This document shows, piece after piece, positions 63,863 to 64,000 of a stretch of DNA of 64,000 nt. The translations under genes were made by a program, and so were the position numbers. The notes below the pieces were generated by a model. The model did no database searches and was not told where the DNA came from. It saw nothing but the letters and a program-made list of their open reading frames with translations. The DNA lies in assembly GCA_037349105.1 (NCBI GenBank), contig JAYJMM010000089.1, forward strand, positions 682,001 through 746,000, in the 5' to 3' direction. How positions within the stretch are numbered: the stretch's first letter is position 1; every line of letters starts with the position of its first letter. The DNA comes from Limnomonas spitsbergensis. Taxonomy: Eukaryota > Chlorophyta > Chlorophyceae > Chlamydomonadales.

Positions 63863-64000
63863 GCATTTTCGGTTCAAGATGAAAAACTTTGTTTGTGTTT
63901 CAGGGTCTGCAGGGACGAACCAGGGGCTTGTGGCCGGGTGCCACAGTGTAGCTGATCTGTAGCTTATATTGGTATACCACTCACTAAGAAAGACACAGGT

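Overview
The window looks like nuclear DNA of a eukaryote, most likely a green alga. Genes are split by GT-AG introns. There are non-LTR and LTR-type retroelement remnants and plant-type TTTAGGG repeats. The protein-kinase fragment has the stretch (HGDLKP ... GFVAKV) I associate with chlorophyte TKL kinases. Introns and spacers are packed with minisatellites and short dispersed repeats. A repeat-rich prasinophyte such as Cymbomonas is a guess only. No rRNA, tRNA, CRISPR or operon structure was recognised.

Layout. (1) 1-1.4 kb: last exons of an unrecognised + strand gene, its upstream intron filled by a repeat that recurs at 16.3 kb. (2) 3.3-9.6 kb: a giant + strand gag-like retroelement reading frame (1929 codons) with internal duplications, overlapped by a second frame. 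A decayed relative lies on the - strand at 20.3-23.7 kb. (3) 10.7-13.2 kb: LTR-like sequence and a broken Ty3-type integrase on the - strand. (4) 13.8-14.0 kb: one isolated exon. (5) 18.8-20.8 kb and 44.5-46.3 kb: two broken LINE copies of one family, plus tiny 3'-end fragments with target-site duplications at 35.7 and 36.3 kb. (6) 25.36-35.23 kb: a complete seven-exon gene (317 aa) of unknown function. (7) 38.1-41.5 kb: an ankyrin-repeat gene on the - strand. (8) 47.02-58.65 kb: a complete eleven-exon aldose 1-epimerase (416 aa) with an N-terminal membrane anchor. (9) 59.2-64 kb: pieces of a kinase gene embedded in satellite DNA and running off the window.

The most striking observation is shared by the four intron-rich genes (6-9). 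Most of their introns contain degenerate tandem copies of their own splice junctions. Acceptor-side copies (intron end plus start of the exon) pile up before an exon, and the last copy is the coding one. Donor-side copies (exon tail plus GT) pile up after an exon, and the first copy is the coding one. Many longer minisatellites, such as a 56-bp and a 125-bp array, are amplifications of such junction copies. The introns therefore carry rows of decoy splice sites. This looks like a general mode of intron growth in this genome and is the main thing to check with transcript data.

The exon chains given for genes 6-8 come from reading-phase agreement at every junction and, for the epimerase, from agreement with the family along its whole length. 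No transcript evidence was available.
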